Shown here piece after piece: positions 16,240 to 23,515 of a DNA stretch of 24,478 bases; the first letter of the stretch is position 1; every line of letters starts with the position of its first letter. The notes under the pieces were generated by a model that made no database searches, was not told the origin of the DNA, and worked only from the letters and a program-made list of their open reading frames with translations. The DNA is from Puniceispirillum sp965657105 (GTDB lineage: Bacteria; Pseudomonadota; Alphaproteobacteria; Puniceispirillales; Puniceispirillaceae). Location of the stretch: NCBI RefSeq assembly GCF_965657105.1, contig NZ_CBFHNB010000030.1:1-24478 (forward strand). The letters run 5' to 3'. The position numbers and the translations under genes are program-made.

Positions 16240-16257
16240 AGAACAGGAGTAAATAAC

Positions 16258-17121
16258 ATGGCTCTCCCTACTTTTACTATGCGCCAAATGCTTGAAGCAG
16301 GCGTTCATTTCGGTCACAGCACTCGTCGTTGGGACCCGCGTATGGAACCGTTTATTTTCGGTGAACGCAACAAAACACATATTCTTGATCTTCAGCAGAC
16401 TGTCCCGATGTTGCATCACGCCTTAAAGGCAATCAGTGATGTGGCTGCAAAGGGTGGCCGTGTGTTGTTTGTTGGCACAAAGCGTGCCGCGTCTGAAAAG
16501 ATTGCTGAAACAGCTCGTGACTGTGGGCAATATTACGTAAATCACCGCTGGCTTGGTGGCATGTTGACAAATTGGGCGACTGTATCCCAGTCAATACGCC
16601 GCTTGCGTGATCTTGAAACCCGCATGGAAAGCGGCGAGATCAACCAGCTCACCAAGAAAGAAATTCTTCAGCTGACCCGCGAACAGGAAAAACTTGAACG
16701 CACACTTGGCGGTATTAAGGAAATGGGTGGCCTGCCTGACATCCTGTTTATCCTCGATACGAATAAGGAAGCCATTGCGGTGCAGGAAGCTAACCGTCTT
16801 AATATTCCGGTGGTCGCTGTTGTCGATAGTAATGCCAGCCCAGAAGGTGTTGACTATCTGATCCCAGGAAATGACGACGCCATGCGCGCAATCACATTCT
16901 ATTGCGAGCTGGTTCAAGGTGCTGTTCTTGATGGTTTGCAAACTGAATTGATGAAAAGCGGTGGTGACGTTGGTGCGGCTGTCGAAGCACCTGTCGAGGC
17001 GGCTCTTGAAGCCCCTGTTGAAGATGTGCCCGCTGAAGTGGCACCTGTCGCGGTGGCTGCTGAAGTTGCCGCAGAGGCGACAGCGGCGGCTCCTGCTGAA
17101 GACACAGTTGCCAAGGAATAA
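16258..17121 (+). CDS. rpsB: 30S ribosomal protein S2
   Basis: Primary component of the small subunit, bound near the head-body junction and needed for S1 binding. The 287-aa product opens MALPTFTMRQMLEAGVHFGH, followed by TRRWDPRMEPFIFGERNK and the HILDLQQT and VGTKRAA segments of the family. The core ends near residue 231. Residues 232-287 form an Ala/Val/Glu/Pro-rich acidic tail with repeats of the type EAPVEAALEAPVE, longer than in E. coli S2 (241 aa). The start has AGGAG at good spacing. It heads the rpsB-tsf-pyrH-frr group and is probably controlled by the structured leader. Confidence 0.98.
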   Translation: MALPTFTMRQMLEAGVHFGHSTRRWDPRMEPFIFGERNKTHILDLQQTVPMLHHALKAISDVAAKGGRVLFVGTKRAASEKIAETARDCGQYYVNHRWLGGMLTNWATVSQSIRRLRDLETRMESGEINQLTKKEILQLTREQEKLERTLGGIKEMGGLPDILFILDTNKEAIAVQEANRLNIPVVAVVDSNASPEGVDYLIPGNDDAMRAITFYCELVQGAVLDGLQTELMKSGGDVGAAVEAPVEAALEAPVEDVPAEVAPVAVAAEVAAEATAAAPAEDTVAKE

Positions 17122-17128
17122 CAAACAT

Positions 17129-17155
17129 CTGTTTTCCCTACAGTGGGGGAAACAG
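17129..17155 (+). terminator. Hairpin between rpsB and tsf, possible attenuator
   Basis: CTGTTTTCCC (17129-17138) can pair with GGGGAAACAG (17146-17155) over ten pairs, one of them a T-G wobble, with a seven-base loop. It begins eight bases after the rpsB stop. The following CTTTGCTTGC is only weakly T-rich, so full termination is unlikely. Partial read-through setting the S2 to EF-Ts ratio, or RNA processing or stability, fits better. Confidence 0.45.
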
Positions 17156-17213
17156 CTTTGCTTGCATATTGCGGGCTAATGGTTTTAACAACTTTGCATA
17201 TAAGGATAGCAAA

Positions 17214-18131
17214 ATGAGTGTAACGGCTGCACTAGTTAAGGAACTGCGCGAAAAATCTGGCGCAGGTATGATGGATTGTAAAAAAGCTCTTGGCGAGACT
17301 GATGGCGATATGGACGCGGCCATTGACTGGCTGCGGACAAAGGGTTTGGCGGCGGCGGCTAAAAAATCAGGTCGTGTAGCGGCTGAAGGTTTGGTTGCGG
17401 TCGCGGTTGATGGCACGTCGGGTGCGATTGTTGAACTCAACGCAGAGACCGATTTTGTCGCGCGTAACACCGAGTTTCAGGATTTTGCCAGAAACCTTGG
17501 CTTGCTTGCGCTTGGCGCTTCTGACATTGAATCGCTAAAGACGCTGGATTACCCTGATACAGATCGCAATGTATCGGAAGAACTGACTAACAAGATCGCA
17601 ACGATTGGTGAAAATATGTCACTACGTCGTATGGAAAAAGTGTCGGTTTCCAGTGGTTCTGTAGTTTCATATATGCATAATGCGACAGCTGACGGTCTTG
17701 GCCGTATTGGCGTTCTTGTGGCTCTGGAATCAAGCGCATCAGCTGAAGCGTTGAATGGTTTGGGCAAACAGATAGCTATGCATATCGCGGCAACGTCACC
17801 TGCAAGTTTGTCGGTTGATGATCTTGATGCTGATATGGTTGCGCGTGAGCGTGACGTGCTAATTGAACAAGCCAAAGCCTCGGGCAAGCCTCAGGAAATA
17901 GCCGAAAAAATGGTCGAAGGCCGGATGAAAAAATACTATCAGGAAGTCGTTCTGCTTGAGCAAACATCGGTTATTGATGGTGAAACCCGGATCGAAGATG
18001 TTATCATCAAAGCGGGTAAAGATGCCGGTGCAGAGATTACCCTAAAGGCATTTGTACGGTTTAATCTTGGCGAGGGTATTGAACGCGAAGAGTCAGACTT
18101 TGCGGCGGAAGTTGCAGCACAACTTTCCTAA
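17214..18131 (+). CDS. tsf: Elongation factor Ts
   Basis: Nucleotide exchange factor that releases GDP from EF-Tu. The 305-aa product begins MSVTAALVKELREKSGAGMMDCKKAL, the standard UBA-like N-terminal domain, followed by the TDFVARN signature (79-85) that contacts EF-Tu. Two core subdomains follow, and the end has the MVEGRMKKYYQEVVLLEQ segment. The frame is open from 17169, but ATG 17214 has AAGGA at good spacing and starts at the conserved N-terminus. It is in the usual place between rpsB and pyrH, with a hairpin in the spacer before it. Confidence 0.97.
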   Translation: MSVTAALVKELREKSGAGMMDCKKALGETDGDMDAAIDWLRTKGLAAAAKKSGRVAAEGLVAVAVDGTSGAIVELNAETDFVARNTEFQDFARNLGLLALGASDIESLKTLDYPDTDRNVSEELTNKIATIGENMSLRRMEKVSVSSGSVVSYMHNATADGLGRIGVLVALESSASAEALNGLGKQIAMHIAATSPASLSVDDLDADMVARERDVLIEQAKASGKPQEIAEKMVEGRMKKYYQEVVLLEQTSVIDGETRIEDVIIKAGKDAGAEITLKAFVRFNLGEGIEREESDFAAEVAAQLS

Positions 18132-18140
18132 GTGGAAAAC

Positions 18141-18156
18141 AAAGGAGTCAGCCTTG
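18141..18156 (+). promoter_or_regulatory. Ribosome binding site and TTG start of pyrH
   Basis: AAAGGAG (18141-18147) stands six bases before TTG (18154-18156). Upstream ATG codons in this frame lie inside tsf, and the next in-frame ATG falls within the conserved KISGES strand. The TTG is therefore the best start. Confidence 0.7.
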
Positions 18157-18888
18157 GCAACAGATAGCGAAACCCTAACGGATTTGAAATATCAACGTGT
18201 AATGCTCAAGATTTCAGGAGAATCCCTGATGGGCAGACGTTCATATGGTATTGATCCTGAAATGGTTAGCAAAGTCGCCATAGAGGTAAAGGACGTTATC
18301 GCCACGGGTGTAGAGGTATGCCTTGTCATTGGTGGCGGTAATATTTTCCGGGGTGTGTCCGGTGCCGCCGCTGGTATGGAACGTGCGACTGGTGATTATA
18401 TGGGCATGTTGGCAACGGTTATGAATGCCCTTGCTATGCAAAACGCGCTTGAACAATTGGACGTTCCTGTGCGGGTCATGTCGGCATTGCCGATAAGTGC
18501 TGTTTGTGAACCTTATATCCGGCGCCGTGCAACGCGGCATCTTGAAAAAGGCCGTGTTGTGATCTTTGCGGCGGGTACAGGCAATCCATTTTTTACCACG
18601 GATACCGCCGCCGCTTTACGCGCCACCGAAATGAATTGTCATGCCTTGCTGAAAGGAACGCGTGTTGATGGCGTTTATTCGGCTGATCCTGAAAAAGATA
18701 AAAATGCAAAGCGCTATGACGAACTTGGCTATTTGCAGGTGCTTTCAGATGATTTGCGGGTGATGGACGCTTCTGCTATTTCATTAGCCCGCGAGAACAA
18801 TATACCCATCCTTGTTTTTTCTATTGAAAGCGCAGGTGGGTTTGCTAGCGTATTGCGGCATCAGGGCAAGTTTACAATCGTTCACTAA
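18154..18888 (+). CDS. pyrH: Uridylate kinase (UMP kinase)
   Basis: Hexameric kinase of the amino-acid-kinase fold that phosphorylates UMP to UDP, feeding RNA, sugar-nucleotide and CTP pools. With the TTG start the product is 244 aa. KISGESLMG (19-27) and GGGNIFRG (60-67) form the phosphate sites, RATGDYMGMLATVMNALA (77-94) lines the UMP site, and GTGNPFFTTDTAAALRA and KGTRVDGVYSADP complete the family pattern. An open frame reaching back to 18052 would overlap tsf and yields no conserved sequence. It lies 22 bp after tsf and is probably in the same transcript. Confidence 0.95.
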   Translation: MATDSETLTDLKYQRVMLKISGESLMGRRSYGIDPEMVSKVAIEVKDVIATGVEVCLVIGGGNIFRGVSGAAAGMERATGDYMGMLATVMNALAMQNALEQLDVPVRVMSALPISAVCEPYIRRRATRHLEKGRVVIFAAGTGNPFFTTDTAAALRATEMNCHALLKGTRVDGVYSADPEKDKNAKRYDELGYLQVLSDDLRVMDASAISLARENNIPILVFSIESAGGFASVLRHQGKFTIVH

Positions 18889-18932
18889 TCAATGAATGGC
18901 ATCGGACTTTAATTTAGCTAAGGGTAGGGGAA

Positions 18933-19490
18933 ATGGCTGATTTTGATATCGAAGATATGAAACGTCGGATGGAAGGCGGTTTTGCCAGTCTGAAAACTGA
19001 ATTCATGGGGCTTCGTGCTGGGCGCGCATCGACGGGTATGCTTGAACCTATCATGGTTGACGCTTACGGCTCTAAGATGCCGATGAGTCAGGTAGGCAAT
19101 ATTTCGGCGCCTGAGCCACGTTTGCTAACAGTGACCGTGTGGGATGCGTCCATGACAGCGTCTGTGGAAAAAGCCATTCGTGAGTCGGATCTTGGTCTAA
19201 ATCCAATGGCCGAAGGTACGCTCATTCGTGTCCCAATTCCTGATTTATCGGAAGAACGCCGGAAAGATATGGTCAAAGTTGCAGGCCGCTATGCAGAAGC
19301 TGCTCGTGTCGCTATCCGCAATGTTCGTCGTGATGGTATTGAAAGTGTTCGCAAGGCCGAAAAAGACGGTTTGTTGTCTGAAGACGAGCGCCACGGACTG
19401 GAAAGTGACATTCAGAAAACAACTGATGAGTATGTTAAAAAAATTGACGATGCTTTTGCCAATAAAGAAAAAGAGATAACTCAGGTATAA
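18933..19490 (+). CDS. frr: Ribosome recycling factor
   Basis: With EF-G it splits post-termination ribosomes. The 185-aa length is standard. The three-helix bundle and the small beta domain are evident: LRAGRAST (27-34) near the N-terminus, the PMSQVGNISAPEPRLLTVTVWD stretch in the beta domain, IRVPIPDLSEERRKDMVK in the hinge and second helix, and RNVRRDGIESVRKAEKDG in the third. A purine-rich GGGTAGGGG precedes the ATG. It follows pyrH by 44 bp in the conserved pyrH-frr pair. Confidence 0.97.
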   Translation: MADFDIEDMKRRMEGGFASLKTEFMGLRAGRASTGMLEPIMVDAYGSKMPMSQVGNISAPEPRLLTVTVWDASMTASVEKAIRESDLGLNPMAEGTLIRVPIPDLSEERRKDMVKVAGRYAEAARVAIRNVRRDGIESVRKAEKDGLLSEDERHGLESDIQKTTDEYVKKIDDAFANKEKEITQV

Positions 19491-19566
19491 CAGCCTAATG
19501 GCTATAATCCTTGCTTTGGATATATCCATTTGAATTTTGGAAAAGACCACCAATCAGGTTTTAATA

Positions 19567-20316
19567 ATGGTAAAAACACCGCATCACACAGCAATAATAA
19601 TGGATGGCAATCGACGCTGGGCAAAAGGCCGCGGGCTTGAAATTATTCGTGGACACAATCAAGGCGCTGAGTCGCTTAAGGATATTTGCCGTGCGGCATC
19701 TCAAAGCCAGATCCGTTGGCTGACGGTATTTGCGTTCTCTGCACAGAATTGGAGCCGTCCTGAACCCGAAGTGTCGGGTTTGCTCAAATTGATGCGCCGT
19801 TTTTTAATGCGAGATATCGAAGATCTAATGCACAATAACATTCGGCTTCGTGTCATTGGTAACAGAATAAATTTTTCTGACGATTTACAAATGCTTATTA
19901 ATAAATCTGAGATGCTGACGGCTGAAAATACTGTTCTTAATTTAACCGTTGCGCTTGATTTTGGTGGTCAGCAGGACATCACACAAGCGACGCGTCAAAT
20001 CGCCGAAGAGGTGGCAGCAGGGGTTATTGATCCAAAGTTGGTAAATAACGATTTCTTGAAGTCACGATTGCAAACGGCAGTTTTGCCACCGGTTGATTTA
20101 CTCATCCGTACTGGCGGCGAAAAGCGCATTTCAAATTTCCTGCTGTGGGACTTGTCCTATGCTGAACTCTATTTCAGTGAAATATATTGGCCTGATTTCA
20201 AAGCATCTGATCTGGAAGCTGCCATTACCGAATTCAATAATAGAGAGCGTCGTTTTGGTGGCAATCATGCTGACAATGATAAAAAACTCAGCACTATATC
20301 AAGTGACACGACTTGA
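19567..20316 (+). CDS. uppS: Undecaprenyl diphosphate synthase (cis-prenyltransferase)
   Basis: Adds eight isopentenyl units to farnesyl diphosphate, giving the lipid carrier precursor for peptidoglycan and LPS. In the 249-aa product the catalytic and Mg-binding Asp13 is in MDGNRRWAKGRG. FAFSAQNWSRPEPEV and RTGGEKRISNFLLWDLSYAE are the substrate-site motifs, and a late Glu-rich YAELYFSEIYWPDF segment follows. A TTG at 19537 would add ten residues, but ATG 19567 with AGG eight bases upstream starts directly at the conserved region. The 76-bp spacer after frr has a perfect TATAAT (19503-19508) without a -35 box. It overlaps cdsA by one base (TGATG). Confidence 0.94.
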   Translation: MVKTPHHTAIIMDGNRRWAKGRGLEIIRGHNQGAESLKDICRAASQSQIRWLTVFAFSAQNWSRPEPEVSGLLKLMRRFLMRDIEDLMHNNIRLRVIGNRINFSDDLQMLINKSEMLTAENTVLNLTVALDFGGQQDITQATRQIAEEVAAGVIDPKLVNNDFLKSRLQTAVLPPVDLLIRTGGEKRISNFLLWDLSYAELYFSEIYWPDFKASDLEAAITEFNNRERRFGGNHADNDKKLSTISSDTT

Positions 20317-21077
20317 TGCCATTTTCGTCGCTTTCCCCATTGGCTCAGCGCCTTGTTGGGTTTGCTACCCTTGTTCCGATTATAGCCCTTGTTTGGTTTG
20401 ACGCCAAAATTGCATCTTTGATTGTTTGGTTTGCCTTCATTCTTATGGGGTTAGAATTTAGCCGGCTAGTTGATTTGGCCAAGCCCTTTACATTTATAGT
20501 GGTTGTTTTGTTTGCTTTTGTGGGTATGCCATTATGGCTTATGGTCATTGATTTGCGGTTAATTTTGGCAGTGATCACAGCTATGATGATTTTGCTAATG
20601 TGGCAGAAATCATTTCCTTTAGCCGTTTTCGTTGGCCTTACAACTTTGTGCGGTGTCAGTGCGCAGGTGATTATTAACAGCCAGAATGGGCAATATATGC
20701 TGTTGGCTGTTTGTGCTGTTGTTGCTGCCTGTGACATAGCAGCATTTTTTGTGGGAAGACGCGTGGGCGGGCCCAAATTAGCACCGTCGATCAGCCCGAA
20801 TAAAACAGTGTCTGGGGCTATTGCCGGGGTTGTGGCGGCTGGCATTCTTTATTTTATCTTTGCGGGTATGTATGGTCTGACCCCGGTTATAGCTTTTGGC
20901 TTTGGGTGCATAATTGGCTGTCTGGCTCAGCTTGGCGACTTGTTTGAGTCCAGTGTAAAACGTCAAATGGGTGTAAAGGATAGTGGCCGGCTTATCCCAG
21001 GACATGGTGGTTTGCTTGATCGGTTCGACGGATATCTTCTTACCTTGCCGATAGTCGCATTGGTGTTTTTTACTTAG
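20316..21077 (+). CDS. cdsA: Phosphatidate cytidylyltransferase (CDP-diglyceride synthase)
   Basis: Integral membrane enzyme making CDP-diacylglycerol from phosphatidate and CTP, the branch point of phospholipid synthesis. The 253-aa product is a series of about seven or eight hydrophobic segments. It then carries the complete CDS signature near the C-terminus, running from SSVKRQMGVKDSGRLIPGHG to the DRFDG that follows. PNKTVSGAIAG is the conserved loop before it. The start overlaps the uppS stop; a TTG at 20313 would add one residue. The dxr start lies 12 bp downstream with AAAGG in the gap, so uppS-cdsA-dxr are probably one transcript. Confidence 0.95.
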   Translation: MPFSSLSPLAQRLVGFATLVPIIALVWFDAKIASLIVWFAFILMGLEFSRLVDLAKPFTFIVVVLFAFVGMPLWLMVIDLRLILAVITAMMILLMWQKSFPLAVFVGLTTLCGVSAQVIINSQNGQYMLLAVCAVVAACDIAAFFVGRRVGGPKLAPSISPNKTVSGAIAGVVAAGILYFIFAGMYGLTPVIAFGFGCIIGCLAQLGDLFESSVKRQMGVKDSGRLIPGHGGLLDRFDGYLLTLPIVALVFFT

Positions 21078-21089
21078 TAAAGGTTCGGC

Positions 21090-22292
21090 ATGTCAACACA
21101 TACGGTCATCACCATTCTTGGGGCAACAGGTTCCATTGGCGATAATACGCTGGCTTTGGTGCGACACAATCCTGACCTATTTCGCATTAAAGCTCTTGTT
21201 GGCGGCTCAAATGTTGAAAAGCTTGCTGATCTTGCGCTTGAATTTAGACCAGATGTTGTCGGTATTGCTGATGCCAGTCAGCAGGCGCGTCTGGCTGAGC
21301 GTCTACTAGGTTCTCAAATAAAGATTGTTGCGGGCAATGATGAATGTGCGGAACTAGCCACCATCAAGGTTGATATCGTTATTGCTGGCATTGTTGGTCT
21401 TGCTGGGTTGCCTTCAATGATGAAAGCTGTTGAAGCTGGTCAGACTATTGGATTAGCCAATAAAGAATCTTTGGTTTCTGCTGGTCATGTGATCAGCCAG
21501 GCTGTGACAAGATATGGCGCGCGGATCATCCCGCTCGACAGTGAACATAGTGCCATTTTTCAATGTTGGCATGGATGGCAGCAACGTCTTTATGGTAAGG
21601 ATGTTCATGAGGGTATGTCATCGATTCAGCGGATTTGTCTAACAGCATCGGGTGGCCCCTTTTTAACCCGCCCGTTGAATGAATTTGCATCTATCACGCA
21701 ACAAGATGCTGTAACGCATCCTAATTGGGAAATGGGGCGCAAAATTTCGGTTGATAGTGCAACAATGATGAATAAAGGGCTTGAAGTTATCGAAGCACAT
21801 TTTTTGTTTGATCTGCCTGCAGAACAAATTGAAGCGGTTATTCATCCCCAGTCTGCAATTCACGGTATGATACATTTTCGTGATGGGTCAATTATTGCCC
21901 AGTTATCCTCTGCTGATATGCAGGTGCCGATCTCTTATGCGCTGAAAATGCCAGGTCGGTTGAACTGGGATCCGGAACCATTGGACATTGTTGCGCTTGG
22001 CAAACTCGAATTTTTGGCTATTGAGCCGGATCGTTTTCCATGTTTTGCCCTTGCGCAGAACGCTTTAAAGCAAGCTGGAACAGCCCCAGCCATTCTAAAC
22101 GGTGCCAATGAAGTGGCTGTAGCTGCATTTTTAGCAGGTCACATTAGCTTTTCATCTATTGCCACTATTGTTGCAGATAGCCTGACCACCAATATAGATG
22201 GTGACATTAACACGCTTGACGCTGTCATCGCTGTTGATAACGAGGCGCGGCGTGTGGCGACTGTTCTTGTTGAAAAAATTAAAGGGCAGTAA
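21090..22292 (+). CDS. dxr: 1-deoxy-D-xylulose 5-phosphate reductoisomerase
   Basis: Second step of the MEP isoprenoid pathway, making 2-C-methyl-D-erythritol 4-phosphate with NADPH. In the 400-aa product the NADPH Rossmann loop is GATGSIG (11-17), LANKES is at 122-127, and the metal ligands are Asp150 and Glu152 in IPLDSEHSAIF. ASGGPFL (186-192) and the flexible-loop and phosphate region NWEMGRKISVDSATMMNKGLE follow, with Glu232 the likely third metal ligand. The IHPQSAIHG segment is also conserved. Its product feeds the farnesyl diphosphate used by the neighbouring uppS. Confidence 0.97.
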   Translation: MSTHTVITILGATGSIGDNTLALVRHNPDLFRIKALVGGSNVEKLADLALEFRPDVVGIADASQQARLAERLLGSQIKIVAGNDECAELATIKVDIVIAGIVGLAGLPSMMKAVEAGQTIGLANKESLVSAGHVISQAVTRYGARIIPLDSEHSAIFQCWHGWQQRLYGKDVHEGMSSIQRICLTASGGPFLTRPLNEFASITQQDAVTHPNWEMGRKISVDSATMMNKGLEVIEAHFLFDLPAEQIEAVIHPQSAIHGMIHFRDGSIIAQLSSADMQVPISYALKMPGRLNWDPEPLDIVALGKLEFLAIEPDRFPCFALAQNALKQAGTAPAILNGANEVAVAAFLAGHISFSSIATIVADSLTTNIDGDINTLDAVIAVDNEARRVATVLVEKIKGQ

Positions 22293-22325
22293 TGTTATCT
22301 GTCGCAGAAACTAGAGGTAATTAAG

Positions 22326-23408
22326 ATGGGTGACCTTGGATTCTTTGATCTGATTATTGGGTTTTTGCTACTAATAACCCCGGTCGTTTTTTTTCATGAG
22401 CTTGGCCATTATTGGGTGGCGCGTAAAGCTGGGGTGATCGTCGAGGTTTTTTCCATCGGATTTGGTCCTGAACTCTATGGCCGGACAGCCAAGAATGGCA
22501 CGCGCTGGCGTATTGCGGCGATCCCATTTGGTGGTTTTGTCAAAATGCGCGGTGATGAAGACGCCGCCAGCACGCCCGGACAGGGCAGTGCCCATGTCGA
22601 AGGTAGTTTTGGTGGGGCTGGGCTTTACTGGCGGATGGCGATTGTCCTAGCAGGACCCGTAGCTAATTTTATTCTCGGCATTTTATTATTTGCCATGGTT
22701 TATATAACCGTTGGTAAACAGATATTACCAGCCGAAATAGGCGAGGTTATACCCGACATGCCTGCCGCTGAGGCAGGGTTGCAAAGCGGTGATCTAATTT
22801 TGGAAATTGACGGCATTAAAATACGTGAATTCAATGATATGCGTGGTTTGATTATTGAAAGCCCCGGAAAACAGTTGGATTTTCGTTTGCGCCGTGATGA
22901 TCAAGAATTCACCTTGCCGGTGACGCCTAAAGCACAATTCAGCGAGCAGTTGGACATAACTGTCGGGGTGTTAGGGGTTAAGTCAGTTCCGGTTAATGCC
23001 CGTGTGCGCATGGCGCCTTCGACAGCAGTTGTCACGGCAACATCGGACGCGTTTCACATGTCGATCATGATCTTGCGTGGATTGGGGCGTGCTGTCACAG
23101 GCAATATTCAAAAAGGCGAAGTTGGCGGTCCTGTTCGCATCGCTGAAATATCCGGTACTGTGCTTAATCAGGGAATAGTGCCGTTCATTTTGCTTACCGC
23201 GGTGATTTCGATTAATCTTGGTTTGATTAATTTGCTTCCAATTCCGGCGCTGGATGGGGGGCATATGGCGTTTTTTCTAATTGAAGCGGTGCTTGGAAAA
23301 CCTTTGCCACTTCACTGGCAGGCTATCTTAATGCGGGGTGGCATAGCCATTTTGATGACGCTAACGTTATTTCTGGTCTTGTTTGATCTGGCACGATTGA
23401 TATCGTAG
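22326..23408 (+). CDS. rseP: Site-2 intramembrane zinc metalloprotease RseP (MmpA-like)
   Basis: Inner-membrane protease that cleaves transmembrane segments, classically the anti-sigma factor RseA or remnant signal peptides. In the 360-aa product the zinc motif HELGH (24-28) is in the first membrane helix and the third ligand is Asp310 in NLLPIPALDGGH (302-313). GFGPELYG and IPFGGFVKM form the membrane-reentrant region. A single PDZ domain lies at about 134-202, whereas E. coli RseP (450 aa) has two; one is usual in shorter homologues such as Caulobacter MmpA. No sigma or anti-sigma gene is in the window, so the substrate cannot be named. It lies between dxr and bamA, the conserved arrangement. 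Confidence 0.93.
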   Translation: MGDLGFFDLIIGFLLLITPVVFFHELGHYWVARKAGVIVEVFSIGFGPELYGRTAKNGTRWRIAAIPFGGFVKMRGDEDAASTPGQGSAHVEGSFGGAGLYWRMAIVLAGPVANFILGILLFAMVYITVGKQILPAEIGEVIPDMPAAEAGLQSGDLILEIDGIKIREFNDMRGLIIESPGKQLDFRLRRDDQEFTLPVTPKAQFSEQLDITVGVLGVKSVPVNARVRMAPSTAVVTATSDAFHMSIMILRGLGRAVTGNIQKGEVGGPVRIAEISGTVLNQGIVPFILLTAVISINLGLINLLPIPALDGGHMAFFLIEAVLGKPLPLHWQAILMRGGIAILMTLTLFLVLFDLARLIS

Positions 23409-23427
23409 GGAAATTGTATCTAGGTTT

Positions 23428-23458
23428 TTGACCTATTTACCTTTACTGTCTCAATAAT
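23428..23458 (+). promoter_or_regulatory. Possible promoter for bamA
   Basis: TTGACC (23428-23433) and AATAAT (23453-23458) stand in the 107-bp rseP-bamA spacer, but 19 bp apart, which is long. A five-pair hairpin TAGGT-TTTTG-ACCTA (23421-23435) overlaps the -35. Supported only by hexamer likeness. Confidence 0.25.
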
Positions 23459-23515
23459 GCATCGTTCTGGTCTGAAAACTGGTGCTGTGCCTGTTCGGAT
23501 AAAGATGGAGTATCC

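Noticed and set aside
16591..17124. 177-codon minus-strand frame opposite rpsB
   Set aside because: It is antisense to the S2 coding region; its Cys/Arg-rich start comes from the complement of the Ala/Glu tail. No start signal or family resemblance.
18052..18153. Upstream extension of pyrH into tsf
   Set aside because: The added sequence is an out-of-frame reading of the tsf end; the AAAGGAG-TTG signal at 18141-18156 explains the true start.
19503..19508. Promoter for uppS from a perfect TATAAT
   Set aside because: No -35-like hexamer at 16-18 bp and no extended -10 TGn, so a lone hexamer is not enough.
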